Positions 20,618 through 29,137 of a stretch of DNA of 64,000 nt are shown in pieces. This DNA comes from Rhizobiaceae bacterium. Its GTDB lineage: Bacteria > Pseudomonadota > Alphaproteobacteria > Rhizobiales > Rhizobiaceae. Under the pieces are notes generated by a model. The model did not search any database. It saw only the letters and a program-made list of their open reading frames with translations, and was not told the origin of the DNA. The DNA is taken from the NCBI GenBank assembly GCA_023953835.1, contig JAMLJB010000001.1:248001-312000 (forward strand). The letters run 5' to 3'. The position numbers and the translations under genes are program-made. Every line of letters begins with the position of its first letter. Position 1 is the stretch's first letter.

Positions 20618-21949
20618 TCAGGGCAACGGCGCTTCGGAAAACTCGACGGGCCTGCCCTGCCCCGCTGCAACGATCTCGCCTTCCCACATGACGCGCAGGC
20701 CGCGAACGAACGTCCCGACCGGCCAGCCCGTCACCTTGCGCCCGTCATAGGGCGTCCAGCCCGCGCGCGATCCCGCCTGAGCGTTCGAAATGGTTTCGCT
20801 GCGCTTGAGATCGACAACAGTCAGGTCGGCGTCATATCCAACGGCGATCCGCCCCTTGCGCGCCATGCAGAAAATACGGTTAGGGCCATGGCTCGTGAGG
20901 TCCACCAGCCGCTCGAGCGAAAGCCTGCCCGCGTTCACATGATCGAGCATGATGGGAACCAGCGTCTGCACGCCTGTCATGCCGGAGGGTGAGTCAGGAT
21001 AGGGCTTCGCCTTTTCCTCCAGCGTATGCGGGGCATGGTCGGAACCGAGCACGTCCACCACGCCCTGCGCGATGCCTTTCCAAATCCCGTCGCGATGATG
21101 GGCCGCGCGAACGGGCGGATTCATCTGGATTAGCGTTCCAAGCCGCGCATAGTCGTCCGTGGTCAAAGTGAGATGATGCGGCGTGGCTTCACAGGTCGCA
21201 ATGTCCTTGTGCCCGGTGAGGAAATCGATTTCCTCAGCAGTCGAGATGTGCAGTACGTGAATGCGCGCGCGAGCACGCTTCGCAATCTCGATCAGCCGTT
21301 GCGTGCATTGCAGGGCTGCAATCTCGTCACGCCAGACCGGATGCGACGACGGATCGCCCGGCACGCGCTCGCCCAACCTCTCGCGCAAGCGAAACTCGTC
21401 CTCCGAATGAAAGGCGGCGCGCCTGCGCACATTCTTCAGGATCGAATAGACCCCATCATCGTCTTCAACCAAGAGATCGCCAGTGGACGACCCCATGAAT
21501 ACCTTGATGCCTGCGGCGCCCGGCAGGCGTTCCAGTTCCGCCACCTGCGCCGCATTGTCCCTTGTGCCACCGACCCAGAATGCAAAGTCACAATGCATGC
21601 GACCGGTTGCGCGGCGCACCTTGTCCGCAAGCGCCCCCTCGCTGGTGGTCAGCGGCTTGGTATTCGGCATCTCAAACACCGAGGTCACACCGCCAAGCAC
21701 CGCCGCGCGCGAACCTGTTTCCAGATCTTCCTTGTGTTCGAGGCCGGGCTCGCGAAAATGAACCTGGCTGTCCACGACACCCGGCAGAATGTGCAATCCG
21801 GTGCAGTCGAGCGTCTGCGCGGCGGAGGCGCGGGAAAGATCGCCCAGCTGTGCGATCCTGCCTCCGGCGACGGCAATGTCGCGCTGACCCACGCCGTCGT
21901 GATTCACGACGGTCGCGCCTTTCAAGATCAAATCATAGGTCGCGGCCAT
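20618..21949 (-). CDS. pyrC: Dihydroorotase
   Basis: 443-residue class I amidohydrolase that closes carbamoyl aspartate to dihydroorotate in pyrimidine synthesis. Binuclear zinc ligands are present: VDSQVHFREPG (about 60-70), the carbamylated Lys in GIKVFMGSSTGDL, ECEATPHHL-type His in ATCEATPHHL, and the final Asp in GSDHAPH. The length and motifs fit the active class I form and not the truncated PyrC' partner. The methionine at 21949 is the likely start; another lies two codons upstream. Stop is 1 base from the end of the upstream hypothetical gene (convergent). Confidence 0.95.
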   Translation of the reverse strand: MAATYDLILKGATVVNHDGVGQRDIAVAGGRIAQLGDLSRASAAQTLDCTGLHILPGVVDSQVHFREPGLEHKEDLETGSRAAVLGGVTSVFEMPNTKPLTTSEGALADKVRRATGRMHCDFAFWVGGTRDNAAQVAELERLPGAAGIKVFMGSSTGDLLVEDDDGVYSILKNVRRRAAFHSEDEFRLRERLGERVPGDPSSHPVWRDEIAALQCTQRLIEIAKRARARIHVLHISTAEEIDFLTGHKDIATCEATPHHLTLTTDDYARLGTLIQMNPPVRAAHHRDGIWKGIAQGVVDVLGSDHAPHTLEEKAKPYPDSPSGMTGVQTLVPIMLDHVNAGRLSLERLVDLTSHGPNRIFCMARKGRIAVGYDADLTVVDLKRSETISNAQAGSRAGWTPYDGRKVTGWPVGTFVRGLRVMWEGEIVAAGQGRPVEFSEAPLP

Positions 21950-22023
21950 GCCCAAACTCCTGCCCTTGCTCGTCAGGTCGCTGCGGCTTACGTAAGGTCC
22001 GAGTCAATTGCAAGAAGCCTGCG

Positions 22024-22878
22024 ATGCCTGTTGTGAAACTGAAAGACCGCGCGGTCATAGAGGTAAGCGGACCGGACGCCGGACATTTCCTCCAGAGTGT
22101 GCTGACGACCGATCTCGATTCGCTGCCGGCGGGCATCGCGCGGCCCGGTGCGCTCCTGACCCCGCAGGGCAAGATATTGTTCGATTTTCTCATCTTCCGC
22201 CTTGGCGAAGATCGCTTCCTGCTCGACTGCCGGGCTGACATCGCAGCCGACTTCGCAAAGCGCCTGACATTTTACCGGCTGCGCGCCAAAGCGACGATAG
22301 AGACTAAAAATCAAGATGTTACAGTTGCGTGGACACAAAATGATTCACCTGCTTCAGAAACTGATTCAACGCGAGTCAGGGATAGCCGGTTCGTGGATTG
22401 TGAGGTTGTCCGGTTCTACGGGACCGGACCGGATGCGGACCACGCGCTGGAAGCATGGACTTCGCTGCGGATCGGAAACGGCATTGCCGAGAGCGGAACG
22501 GACTATGAATTGGGCGACGCGTTTCCCCATGACGTGCTGCTCGACCAGATGGAAGGCGTTGGCTTCCGCAAGGGCTGCTACATCGGACAGGAAGTCGTTT
22601 CGCGCATGCAGCACCGTGGCACGGCGCGGCGTCGCGTCCTGATCGCAGAAAGTGACGCGCCACTCATCCAGAAATCAGAGATCAAAGTTGATGGTCGCCC
22701 CGTGGGGCAGCTTGGCTCGACAGTTGGACATCAGGCCCTCGCCATTGCCCGCATCGACCGGGTGAAAGCGGCGGTGGACGAAGGCAAGGCGATAGAGGCC
22801 GGCGGCATCGGCGTGCGCCTTGCGATACCCGCCCGGGCCAATTTCACCTTCCCACAGAATGCGGTAGAGGAAGGCTGA
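22024..22878 (+). CDS. ygfZ: YgfZ/GcvT-fold folate-binding protein (iron-sulphur cluster repair)
   Basis: 284 residues in the glycine-cleavage T-protein fold. The family signature K-G-C-Y-x-G-Q-E is present as KGCYIGQEVVSRMQHRG (about 182-198), with the conserved cysteine needed for activity. The N-terminal part has LTTDLDSLP and FDFLIFRL motifs. YgfZ proteins support assembly or repair of certain [4Fe-4S] enzymes in a tetrahydrofolate-dependent way. The open frame runs far upstream over the pyrC promoter, but the ATG at 22024 is the family start. TGATG couples it to the HD phosphohydrolase gene. Confidence 0.93.
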   Translation: MPVVKLKDRAVIEVSGPDAGHFLQSVLTTDLDSLPAGIARPGALLTPQGKILFDFLIFRLGEDRFLLDCRADIAADFAKRLTFYRLRAKATIETKNQDVTVAWTQNDSPASETDSTRVRDSRFVDCEVVRFYGTGPDADHALEAWTSLRIGNGIAESGTDYELGDAFPHDVLLDQMEGVGFRKGCYIGQEVVSRMQHRGTARRRVLIAESDAPLIQKSEIKVDGRPVGQLGSTVGHQALAIARIDRVKAAVDEGKAIEAGGIGVRLAIPARANFTFPQNAVEEG

Positions 22879-23474
22879 TGGCCGACAGGTCGGGCGCGCC
22901 ACCCCGCGCATGGCAACGCATGCTGTCCGGACGGCGGCTGGACCTGCTCGACCCATCCCCACTCGACATCGAGATTTCCGACATCGCGCACGGTCTTGCA
23001 CGCGTGGCGCGGTGGAACGGCCAGACGATCGGTGACCATGCCTATTCCGTCGCCCAACACTCGCTGCTCGTCGAGGATATTTTCGGCACGCTCAACCCGA
23101 AGGCGACGCAAAGCTGGCGCCTGGCCGCGCTTCTGCACGACGCGCCCGAATATGTGATCGGGGACATGATCTCGCCATTCAAGGCAGTTGTGGGCGGCGG
23201 ATACAAGCGGATCGAGTCCGGCCTTCAGGAGGCTGTCCATGTTCGGTTCGGCCTGCCCGCCCAATGTTCTGCCGCTTTGAAGGCAGCCATAAAGCGCGCC
23301 GATCAGGTCGCTGCCTATTTCGAAGCCACAGTTCTCGCAGGATTTTCAACGACCGAGGCAGCTCAGTATTTCGGGCGTCCGCGCAATTTCGACCCCGGCG
23401 ACCTCGATCTCGTGCCGCGATCCACCAAATCCGTAGAAAGTGCATTCCTCAAGCGTCACGGACAACTAGTCTGA
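22878..23474 (+). CDS. HD-domain phosphohydrolase (YfbR-like, putative nucleotidase)
   Basis: 198 residues with metal-binding HD motifs: YSVAQHSLLVE (first His), AALLHDAPEYVIGDM (His-Asp pair, about 93-107) and a late Asp in KRADQVAAYFEA. The arrangement resembles E. coli YfbR, a 5'-deoxynucleotidase, and related proteins; the substrate is inferred. The start ATG shares a base with the ygfZ stop (TGATG). Its last 9 bases overlap the 3' end of the convergent anti-sigma gene. Confidence 0.88.
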   Translation: MADRSGAPPRAWQRMLSGRRLDLLDPSPLDIEISDIAHGLARVARWNGQTIGDHAYSVAQHSLLVEDIFGTLNPKATQSWRLAALLHDAPEYVIGDMISPFKAVVGGGYKRIESGLQEAVHVRFGLPAQCSAALKAAIKRADQVAAYFEATVLAGFSTTEAAQYFGRPRNFDPGDLDLVPRSTKSVESAFLKRHGQLV

Positions 23475-24257
23475 CACACCGGCGGACTTGACCAGTTGGT
23501 CATAAGTTATGTCCGCGAGCTGGGTCAGGGCCTTCTCGGGCAGATTGCCGGTCAGCGCACATCCATAGCCGCCGTCCAGCCAGAACAAAGTGTCCGTCCC
23601 CTTGACGCTCAAATATTTGTATCCGCTGTCCTGCCGGGTCTCGTCCTTGGTAACATAAAGCGAGAGCCTGTTGCCGGTGGGGTCCTGATACATGAATTGC
23701 GCGGCGGTTTTTCCGTCAAAGGGCAAGAGCCGCCCGCCGACAAGATCAAACCCACCGGATTTGAGATCGGGAGCGACGATCTTGACCCCGACGCGGTTGG
23801 ACAGCCAGGCGTTCAGATGATCGGTCTGATCCGCCCCGACTTCAACAACGTGGCGCTTTTCATTTGCGTAGATGAGATGAGCGGCCATCGCATTTTCTGC
23901 AATCGGCTTCAACATCGCGGGCTGCTGCACTGTTTGCGTCCGTTGACCGGCGAAATAGCCGCCCAACCCTCCGAACACGAGCAAAGCCGCCGCCGCGGCA
24001 TAGCGGCTGAAAGTTCCGGCCCTCGCGGTTTTGCGCGCGTCGCCGACAACTACCGATCTGAGCCTTTCGGGGATCGGTTCATGCGTGACGCCTTCCAGAG
24101 CGCTGCGCAAGCGGTCGCGGTCCTGCATATAGCGCTCGAACAGCGCCTTCATGTCGGCGTTGGCTTCAACCCAAAGCTCGAACGCGGCGCGCTCGTCGGC
24201 GGGGAGTTCGCCGTCCAGTGCGAGGTGAATGTCGGTTTCCGTGAAGGCGCGGCTCAT
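23466..24257 (-). CDS. Anti-sigma factor, transmembrane
   Basis: 263 residues. The cytoplasmic N-terminal part TETDIHLALDGELPADERAAFELWVE (about 6-31) is the sigma-binding segment common to RsiW/ChrR-like anti-sigma proteins, here without a clear zinc-binding HxxxCxxC motif. One membrane helix is at about 84-104 (YAAAAALLVFGGLGGYFAG), leaving a roughly 155-residue periplasmic sensor with a beta-rich look. The start overlaps the upstream sigma-factor stop as ATGA, the usual stoichiometric coupling. The inducing signal is unknown. Confidence 0.88.
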   Translation of the reverse strand: MSRAFTETDIHLALDGELPADERAAFELWVEANADMKALFERYMQDRDRLRSALEGVTHEPIPERLRSVVVGDARKTARAGTFSRYAAAAALLVFGGLGGYFAGQRTQTVQQPAMLKPIAENAMAAHLIYANEKRHVVEVGADQTDHLNAWLSNRVGVKIVAPDLKSGGFDLVGGRLLPFDGKTAAQFMYQDPTGNRLSLYVTKDETRQDSGYKYLSVKGTDTLFWLDGGYGCALTGNLPEKALTQLADITYDQLVKSAGVSD

Positions 24258-24772
24258 TTCTCCACCACCTTCAACATGCGCCGCCGTGTGTTGTCGTCCA
24301 GAAGCCGCCGCATCTCTTCGCGCCCACGGGCAACGCGCGACATGACAGTGCCAGCGGGCACGTTGAGCATTGCTGCAGCTTCCGCGTAGGAGAAGCCTTC
24401 GACACCAACCAGCAGGATTGCCGCCCGCCGCTCGGGGGAAAGAGCCGCGAGCACGTCCGTTATCTCCCGCGACTCAATCACATCATGTTGGAGAGAGAGT
24501 TCAGCAAGCGCCTCGCGGCCGTCCAGCGGAAGCATCGTATCCTCGCCGCGACGAATCCTGCGGCGCGTCTGGTCGATAAAAAGATGGTGCATGATCGTAA
24601 AAAGCCATCGACGCGGGCTTTCGCCCGTCTGCCAGTTTTCCATTCTGCCGAGCGCACGCTCCAAGGTGTCCTGCACAAGGTCGTCGGAGCTTTCCCGGCC
24701 TCGCAGCAATGCCCTTGCATAGCGTCGCAAACGCGGTATTTCCCCAAGGATCGCGGTTCTCCTATCGTCCAT
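24254..24772 (-). CDS. ECF-type RNA polymerase sigma factor
   Basis: 172 residues with regions sigma2 (about 10-75: YARALLRGRESSDDLVQDTLERAL and WLFTIMHHLFIDQTRRR) and sigma4 (about 112-165: AALSPERRAAILLVGVEGFSYAEAAAMLNVPAGTVMSRVARGREEM). No additional domain. It is co-transcribed and translationally coupled (ATGA) with the membrane anti-sigma factor, so it is probably released on an envelope stress. A GGAAT-N17-CGTT element upstream suggests autoregulation. Confidence 0.93.
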   Translation of the reverse strand: MDDRRTAILGEIPRLRRYARALLRGRESSDDLVQDTLERALGRMENWQTGESPRRWLFTIMHHLFIDQTRRRIRRGEDTMLPLDGREALAELSLQHDVIESREITDVLAALSPERRAAILLVGVEGFSYAEAAAMLNVPAGTVMSRVARGREEMRRLLDDNTRRRMLKVVEK

Positions 24773-24828
24773 GAACCGGTCAATCCTCTCCCTGCACAGC
24801 CCGTGATATTTCCATTCCTGCCTGATTG

Positions 24829-24854
24829 AACGCTTTGGGCAAGCCGATTATTCC
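24829..24854 (-). promoter_or_regulatory. Candidate ECF-dependent promoter (GGAAT-N17-CGTT) of the sigma/anti-sigma operon
   Basis: On the minus strand GGAAT (with AA following) and CGTT (within GCGTTCA) are spaced by 17 bases, the form recognised by many alphaproteobacterial ECF factors. A start point some 45 bases before the sigma gene would result. Inference from motif and position only. Confidence 0.45.
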
Positions 24855-24943
24855 ATCAACGCAATTGAAGGATGCGTTCGTCCTATTGATTTTCATTGCG
24901 ATCCAATTTGCATTATACCCATCATGAAACGGAGATGCCCTTC

Positions 24944-26179
24944 ATGAGCACGTCAACCGCAGCCGTACGCCAGAAGCATTTGCCATGGCTCATCATTGCT
25001 TGCGGTTGCCTGATCGCTGCGCTCACCTTCGGGCCGCGCTCCGCGATGGGTTTCTTCCAATTGCCCATGTTGGCCGAACGCGGTTGGGACCGGACGACAT
25101 TTGGGCTCGCCATGGCCATACAGAACCTGTTCTGGGGCCTGGGGCAGCCGGTTTTCGGTGCGTTGGCCGACAAGTTCGGCACCTGGCGCATTCTGCTTTT
25201 GAGCGGTCTTCTCTATTCGATCGGACTCTATCTGATGTCTGTCGCCGAAAGCCCTACCCTGCTTAATCTGAGCGGCGGTGTTCTCGTCGGTCTTGGTGTG
25301 GCTGCCGGTTCGTTCAGCATCGTATTGTCAGCCTTTGCGCGAAATGTCGCGCCGGAAAACCGTAGCTTCGTGTTCGGCCTCGGCACCGCAGCAGGGTCGG
25401 CGGGTATGTTCCTGTTCGCGCCGATCAGTCAATCACTCATTAATGAGTACGGCTGGGCCGACTCGCTCGTCATCATGAGCGCTTTGATGCTGGTCGTTCC
25501 GGTGCTCGCCATTCCGCTCGCAGGCAATGCCCGTTCGGGCGCTGCGATTCGCGCCGAAGTTGAGCAGACGGTTCCGGAAGCCCTCAAGGAGGCGTTCGGC
25601 CACCGCAGCTATATGCTGCTGACAACCGGCTTCTTCGTATGCGGGTTCCAGGTAGCGTTCATCACGGTGCATTTCCCGCCCTACCTTCGCGACATTGGCA
25701 TCGACGCAAAATATGCGGTCATCGCGATGGCGCTAATCGGTTTCTTCAACATCATCGGGTCGCTTGCCGCGGGGTTTATCGGTCAGCGCCGCTCGAAGCC
25801 GCATTTCCTCGTTTTCATCTATCTCGCGCGCTCAGTCGTGGTCAGCGCATTCCTGCTCCTGCCGCAGACGCCTTTCACAGTGATCGTGTTCGCTATCCTG
25901 ATGGGCCTGCTTTGGCTCTCCACGGTGCCGCCGACCAACGGCCTTGTCGCCATCATGTTCGGCACACGTCATCTCGGAATGCTCGGCGGCGTGGTATTCC
26001 TCTCACACCAGATCGGCTCGTTCCTGGGCGTCTGGCTGGGCGGTTATCTCTATGACCGTTTCGGCACCTACGATCCGGTGTGGTGGCTGGGTGTAGCGCT
26101 CGGCGTATTCGCCGCGCTCGTGCATTGGCCGATCAGGGAAGCGCCCGCGCCCCGTCTTGCGCTGGCTCCCGCTGAATGA
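24944..26179 (+). CDS. MFS transporter
   Basis: 411 residues with twelve predicted membrane helices. The signature loop between helices 2 and 3 reads GALADKFGTWR, and loop 8-9 has GFIGQRRSKPH. The overall look is that of the oxalate/formate antiporter-like or CynX-like branch of unknown substrate, probably a carboxylate. An earlier ATG (24935) abuts the GGAG ribosome-binding site; the ATG at 24944 is 9 bases from it and is preferred. The 3' end overlaps recO by 47 bases on the opposite strand. Confidence 0.88.
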   Translation: MSTSTAAVRQKHLPWLIIACGCLIAALTFGPRSAMGFFQLPMLAERGWDRTTFGLAMAIQNLFWGLGQPVFGALADKFGTWRILLLSGLLYSIGLYLMSVAESPTLLNLSGGVLVGLGVAAGSFSIVLSAFARNVAPENRSFVFGLGTAAGSAGMFLFAPISQSLINEYGWADSLVIMSALMLVVPVLAIPLAGNARSGAAIRAEVEQTVPEALKEAFGHRSYMLLTTGFFVCGFQVAFITVHFPPYLRDIGIDAKYAVIAMALIGFFNIIGSLAAGFIGQRRSKPHFLVFIYLARSVVVSAFLLLPQTPFTVIVFAILMGLLWLSTVPPTNGLVAIMFGTRHLGMLGGVVFLSHQIGSFLGVWLGGYLYDRFGTYDPVWWLGVALGVFAALVHWPIREAPAPRLALAPAE

Positions 26180-26897
26180 CGCGCCGTACTGCGCCAATAA
26201 AGGCTGCGCGTGCTTCCGGGACATTTATTCCACGTGGTTCGTAGACATGGCGCGCGAAGAAGTGCGAGGTAAGTCGAAACGCTGCCTCAAGTGAGGCGAC
26301 ATCGGTCGACGATCGCGCCTGCGAGTGGAGGAAGGCGGGCAGCGCAAGCAATTTGTCGCGCCACGGATCGCCCGCCTCTTGCGAAACAGCGCGCCCGGTT
26401 TTTGGCGAAACATAGGCCAGCCCGGTGCGCTGTCCGGTCGCCGCGCATTCGTTGAGGTCCAGCCCAAGCCCCAGTTCCTCAAGCACCAGAAGTTCGAAGC
26501 GCACGACAAGCACAGCCGCGATCTCCGGCTGGTCGAGATGATCGAGCACGACGGCAAGCGTTTCAAACAGGCCGGAATGCGGATCGCGCTCCGGGAGCAG
26601 GCGCAAATGTGCCGCCAGTGTCTGCAATCCAAAAATAGCGACCGCGCTGTCCATCAGCCGCGCGGCATTCAGCGAGAGAGGTTCGACCTGAAACATGCCC
26701 AGATGCTCGTCGAGCCGTGCACGCCAGATAAGATCCACGAGGTTTCCCGATTGCAGGAGTGGCTGCTGCTTTCGAGAGCGGCCACCGCGTACAATGCCCA
26801 TGTGCCGCCCGTGGGCGCGCGTCATCACCTCAAGGATGACGCTGGTTTCGCCATGCCTTCGCGCCCCGAGTATGATTCCTTCATCCCGCCATTCCAT
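26133..26897 (-). CDS. recO: DNA repair protein RecO
   Basis: 254 residues. N-terminal OB fold (MEWRDEGIILGARRHGETSVILEVMTRAHGRH), then the helical domain with GLFETLAVVLDHLD and LLVLEELGLGLDLNECAATG, and the C-terminal segment HVYEPRGINVPEAR. RecO loads RecA at single-stranded gaps with RecR. In Rhizobiales recO usually follows era directly; here a 12.5-kb uronate island lies between. It may now be read through from uxuB-uxuA-oxidoreductase, only 36 bases upstream. Confidence 0.95.
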   Translation of the reverse strand: MEWRDEGIILGARRHGETSVILEVMTRAHGRHMGIVRGGRSRKQQPLLQSGNLVDLIWRARLDEHLGMFQVEPLSLNAARLMDSAVAIFGLQTLAAHLRLLPERDPHSGLFETLAVVLDHLDQPEIAAVLVVRFELLVLEELGLGLDLNECAATGQRTGLAYVSPKTGRAVSQEAGDPWRDKLLALPAFLHSQARSSTDVASLEAAFRLTSHFFARHVYEPRGINVPEARAAFIGAVRRVIQREPAQDGARALP

Positions 26898-26933
26898 CGC
26901 GAAATTGGATCATGCTCCGTATCGGCGCGCAAG

Positions 26934-27956
26934 CTATACGCTTTCTCTCCTGCCACTGCGCGCAGCGCGCAGGATGGCGTCGATCAGCCTGTGCACCTTC
27001 AGCGCCTCGCGCCCGGACACTTTCGGCTCACGCCCCTCGCGGATCGCGGAGACAAAATCCTGAAGCACGGCCCGGTGGTGCTGGTGCGGAAACGCCATCG
27101 GATCGCTGCCTGCGCCGATGGATTCGCTGCCGTCCGTGGCTTCAGCGGATTCTCCGTCATTGAATTGCACCGCAAGCCTGCCGCTTTCGATGCGCGCGGT
27201 TCCATTCGTGCCGATGATCTCCAGAAAGTCCGGAAAACCCGGATAGGCCGAAGTCGTTGCGCCGATGGCGCCCAGCGCGCCGTTCTCAAAGCGAACGGCG
27301 GCGAAAGCTAGATCCTCCGCTTCCATGGCATGAACAGGGCTTGTCGTCGCATAGCCGCTCACTTCAACTGGCAATCCGGCCAGAGAAACAAGCAGGTCGA
27401 GCGTGTGGATGCCCTGGGTGAGCAGGACGCCGCCGCCGTCACGGGCATAAGTGCCTCGTCCCGGCTCGTCATAATAGCTTTGGGGCCGCCAGTTGGACAG
27501 CCGAGCTGAGCCGCTGACCAGCGCGCCCAATCTGCCTTCCTCGATGATACCGCGAAGGGCGAGCGACACCGGACGAAAGCGGTGCTGCAAAACCACACCA
27601 AGCTTCACCTTCGCGCGTTCGGCGGTTTCGACAAGGCGCTTTGCACGCTCCAGCGTGATTTCCAGTGGCTTTTCCAGCAGGATATGTTTGCCCGCACCCG
27701 CCGCGCGCTCCACCAGTTCGAGGTGGGTGTTCGGAGGCGTCAGGATCATGACCATGTCAATCGACGGGTCCCCGAAGATAAATTCGGCGCTGTCCGCCAC
27801 AGGCCAACCGGTGCGCAAATGAAAAGCATCGCGCCTCTGCGGAGTCGGGCTGTAGGCAGCGGCAACCTCAACCTCATCCTTCAGATCGAGAAGGCTGCGC
27901 GCATGCGGCTCGACGGCCATGCCGAGCCCGATCAAACCCACGCGAGTTACAGCCAA
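26934..27956 (-). CDS. Gfo/Idh/MocA-family oxidoreductase
   Basis: 340 residues. The N-terminal Rossmann fold begins TRVGLIGLGMAVEPHARSL (GxGxxx variant) and contains the family motif EKPLEITLERA (about 95-105) with the catalytic Lys. The C-terminal sheet domain has GGGVLLTQGIHTLDLLVSLAG with the conserved His. It overlaps uxuA by 10 bases, so it belongs to the uxuB-uxuA operon. Family members oxidise or epimerise sugars and sugar acids with NAD(P). A step on a uronate, aldonate or derived lactone is likely but not identifiable. Confidence 0.88.
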   Translation of the reverse strand: MAVTRVGLIGLGMAVEPHARSLLDLKDEVEVAAAYSPTPQRRDAFHLRTGWPVADSAEFIFGDPSIDMVMILTPPNTHLELVERAAGAGKHILLEKPLEITLERAKRLVETAERAKVKLGVVLQHRFRPVSLALRGIIEEGRLGALVSGSARLSNWRPQSYYDEPGRGTYARDGGGVLLTQGIHTLDLLVSLAGLPVEVSGYATTSPVHAMEAEDLAFAAVRFENGALGAIGATTSAYPGFPDFLEIIGTNGTARIESGRLAVQFNDGESAEATDGSESIGAGSDPMAFPHQHHRAVLQDFVSAIREGREPKVSGREALKVHRLIDAILRAARSGRRESV

Positions 27957-29137
27957 TCCGGTATCCCCGTTGCCTTGAGCGCGGCGGATATGCCGCGCAG
28001 TTCCGCCAGCCCCTTCAATCGTCCGATGCAGGAATAGCCGGGGTTCACCTTCTTGCCGATGTCATCAACGATGGCATGCCCATGATCCGGTCGCATGGGG
28101 ATTTCCCAGTCGTCGCGACCTTCCCCGCGCCGTCTGCCTTCCTCCGCCAGCAAAGCGGCGATGACGCGAACCATATTCGTGTCGCCGCCCAGATGCTCTG
28201 CTTCATGGAACGAGCCGTCAGGCTCCTTCGTCACGTTGCGCAGATGGGCGAAATGCACATGAGGGCCGAACTCACGCGCCATGCGCGGCAGGTCGTTCGC
28301 CGCGTTCGAACCGTAGGAGCCGGTGCACAGCGTAAGGCCGTTCATCATTGACGGGACGCCTTCGATGATGGCGCGAGCGTCCTCGGCGCGGGAGACGACA
28401 CGTGGCAACCCGAAGATCGGGAATGCCGGGTCGTCCGGGTGGATCGCCATGCGCACGCCGTGCTCCTCGGCAACAGGAACGATTTCGCGCAGGAAAGCGA
28501 TCAGATTGTCGCGCAACCCTTCGGTGCTGAGTTCCGCATAAAGATCCAGCGCCGCCCTGAATGTATCCCGGTCGAAAATGAACTCACGAGCAGGAACCCA
28601 GCCGATAAGATTCTGCTCCAGCCCCGCGAGATCGCTCTCGCTCATTCTTGCGAGGCGCTTGCGGGCGGCTTCGATGCGTTCCGGGGGATGATCCCCCTCG
28701 GCCCCTTTGCGCCTCAGCACCAGCGCGTCATAGACGCAGAAATCCACGATATCGAAGCGCAGCGCGGTTCCGCCATGCGGCATCGGAGCATCAAGGTCGG
28801 TGCGCGTCCAGTCGGTGATCGCCATGAAATTATAGCAGACGGTCTTTATGCCTGCCGCAGCAACTGCGCGAATGGATTGCTTGTAGTTGTCGATCAGTTC
28901 CGCGAATCGACCCGTGCGTGTTTTGACATCCTCGTGAACGATGATGCTCTCGACCACGTCCCAGTTCAGTCCGGCCGCCGCGATTTCGGCCTTGCGCCGC
29001 GCAACCTCCTCGGCAGGCCAGGCGCGACCGTCGTTCAGATGATGCAACGCCGTGACGACGCCGCTCGCGCCCGCCTGCAGGACATGCGAAAGCTGAACCG
29101 GATCGTCGGGCCCGAACCAGCGCCACGTCTCTTTCAT
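27947..29137 (-). CDS. uxuA: Mannonate dehydratase
   Basis: 396 residues. It removes water from D-mannonate to give 2-keto-3-deoxygluconate. It begins MKETWRWFGPDDPVQLSHVLQAGASGVVTALHHLNDGRAW, the family start, and carries VCYNFMAITDWTRTDL, MAIHPDDPAFPIFGLPRVVS and FAHLRNVTKEPDGSFHEAEHLGGD with the metal-ligand histidines, cysteine and aspartate region. The final segment MRPDHGHAIVDDIGKKVNPGYSCIGRLKGLAEL is typical. It overlaps uxuB as ATGA. Confidence 0.96.
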   Translation of the reverse strand: MKETWRWFGPDDPVQLSHVLQAGASGVVTALHHLNDGRAWPAEEVARRKAEIAAAGLNWDVVESIIVHEDVKTRTGRFAELIDNYKQSIRAVAAAGIKTVCYNFMAITDWTRTDLDAPMPHGGTALRFDIVDFCVYDALVLRRKGAEGDHPPERIEAARKRLARMSESDLAGLEQNLIGWVPAREFIFDRDTFRAALDLYAELSTEGLRDNLIAFLREIVPVAEEHGVRMAIHPDDPAFPIFGLPRVVSRAEDARAIIEGVPSMMNGLTLCTGSYGSNAANDLPRMAREFGPHVHFAHLRNVTKEPDGSFHEAEHLGGDTNMVRVIAALLAEEGRRRGEGRDDWEIPMRPDHGHAIVDDIGKKVNPGYSCIGRLKGLAELRGISAALKATGIPDWL

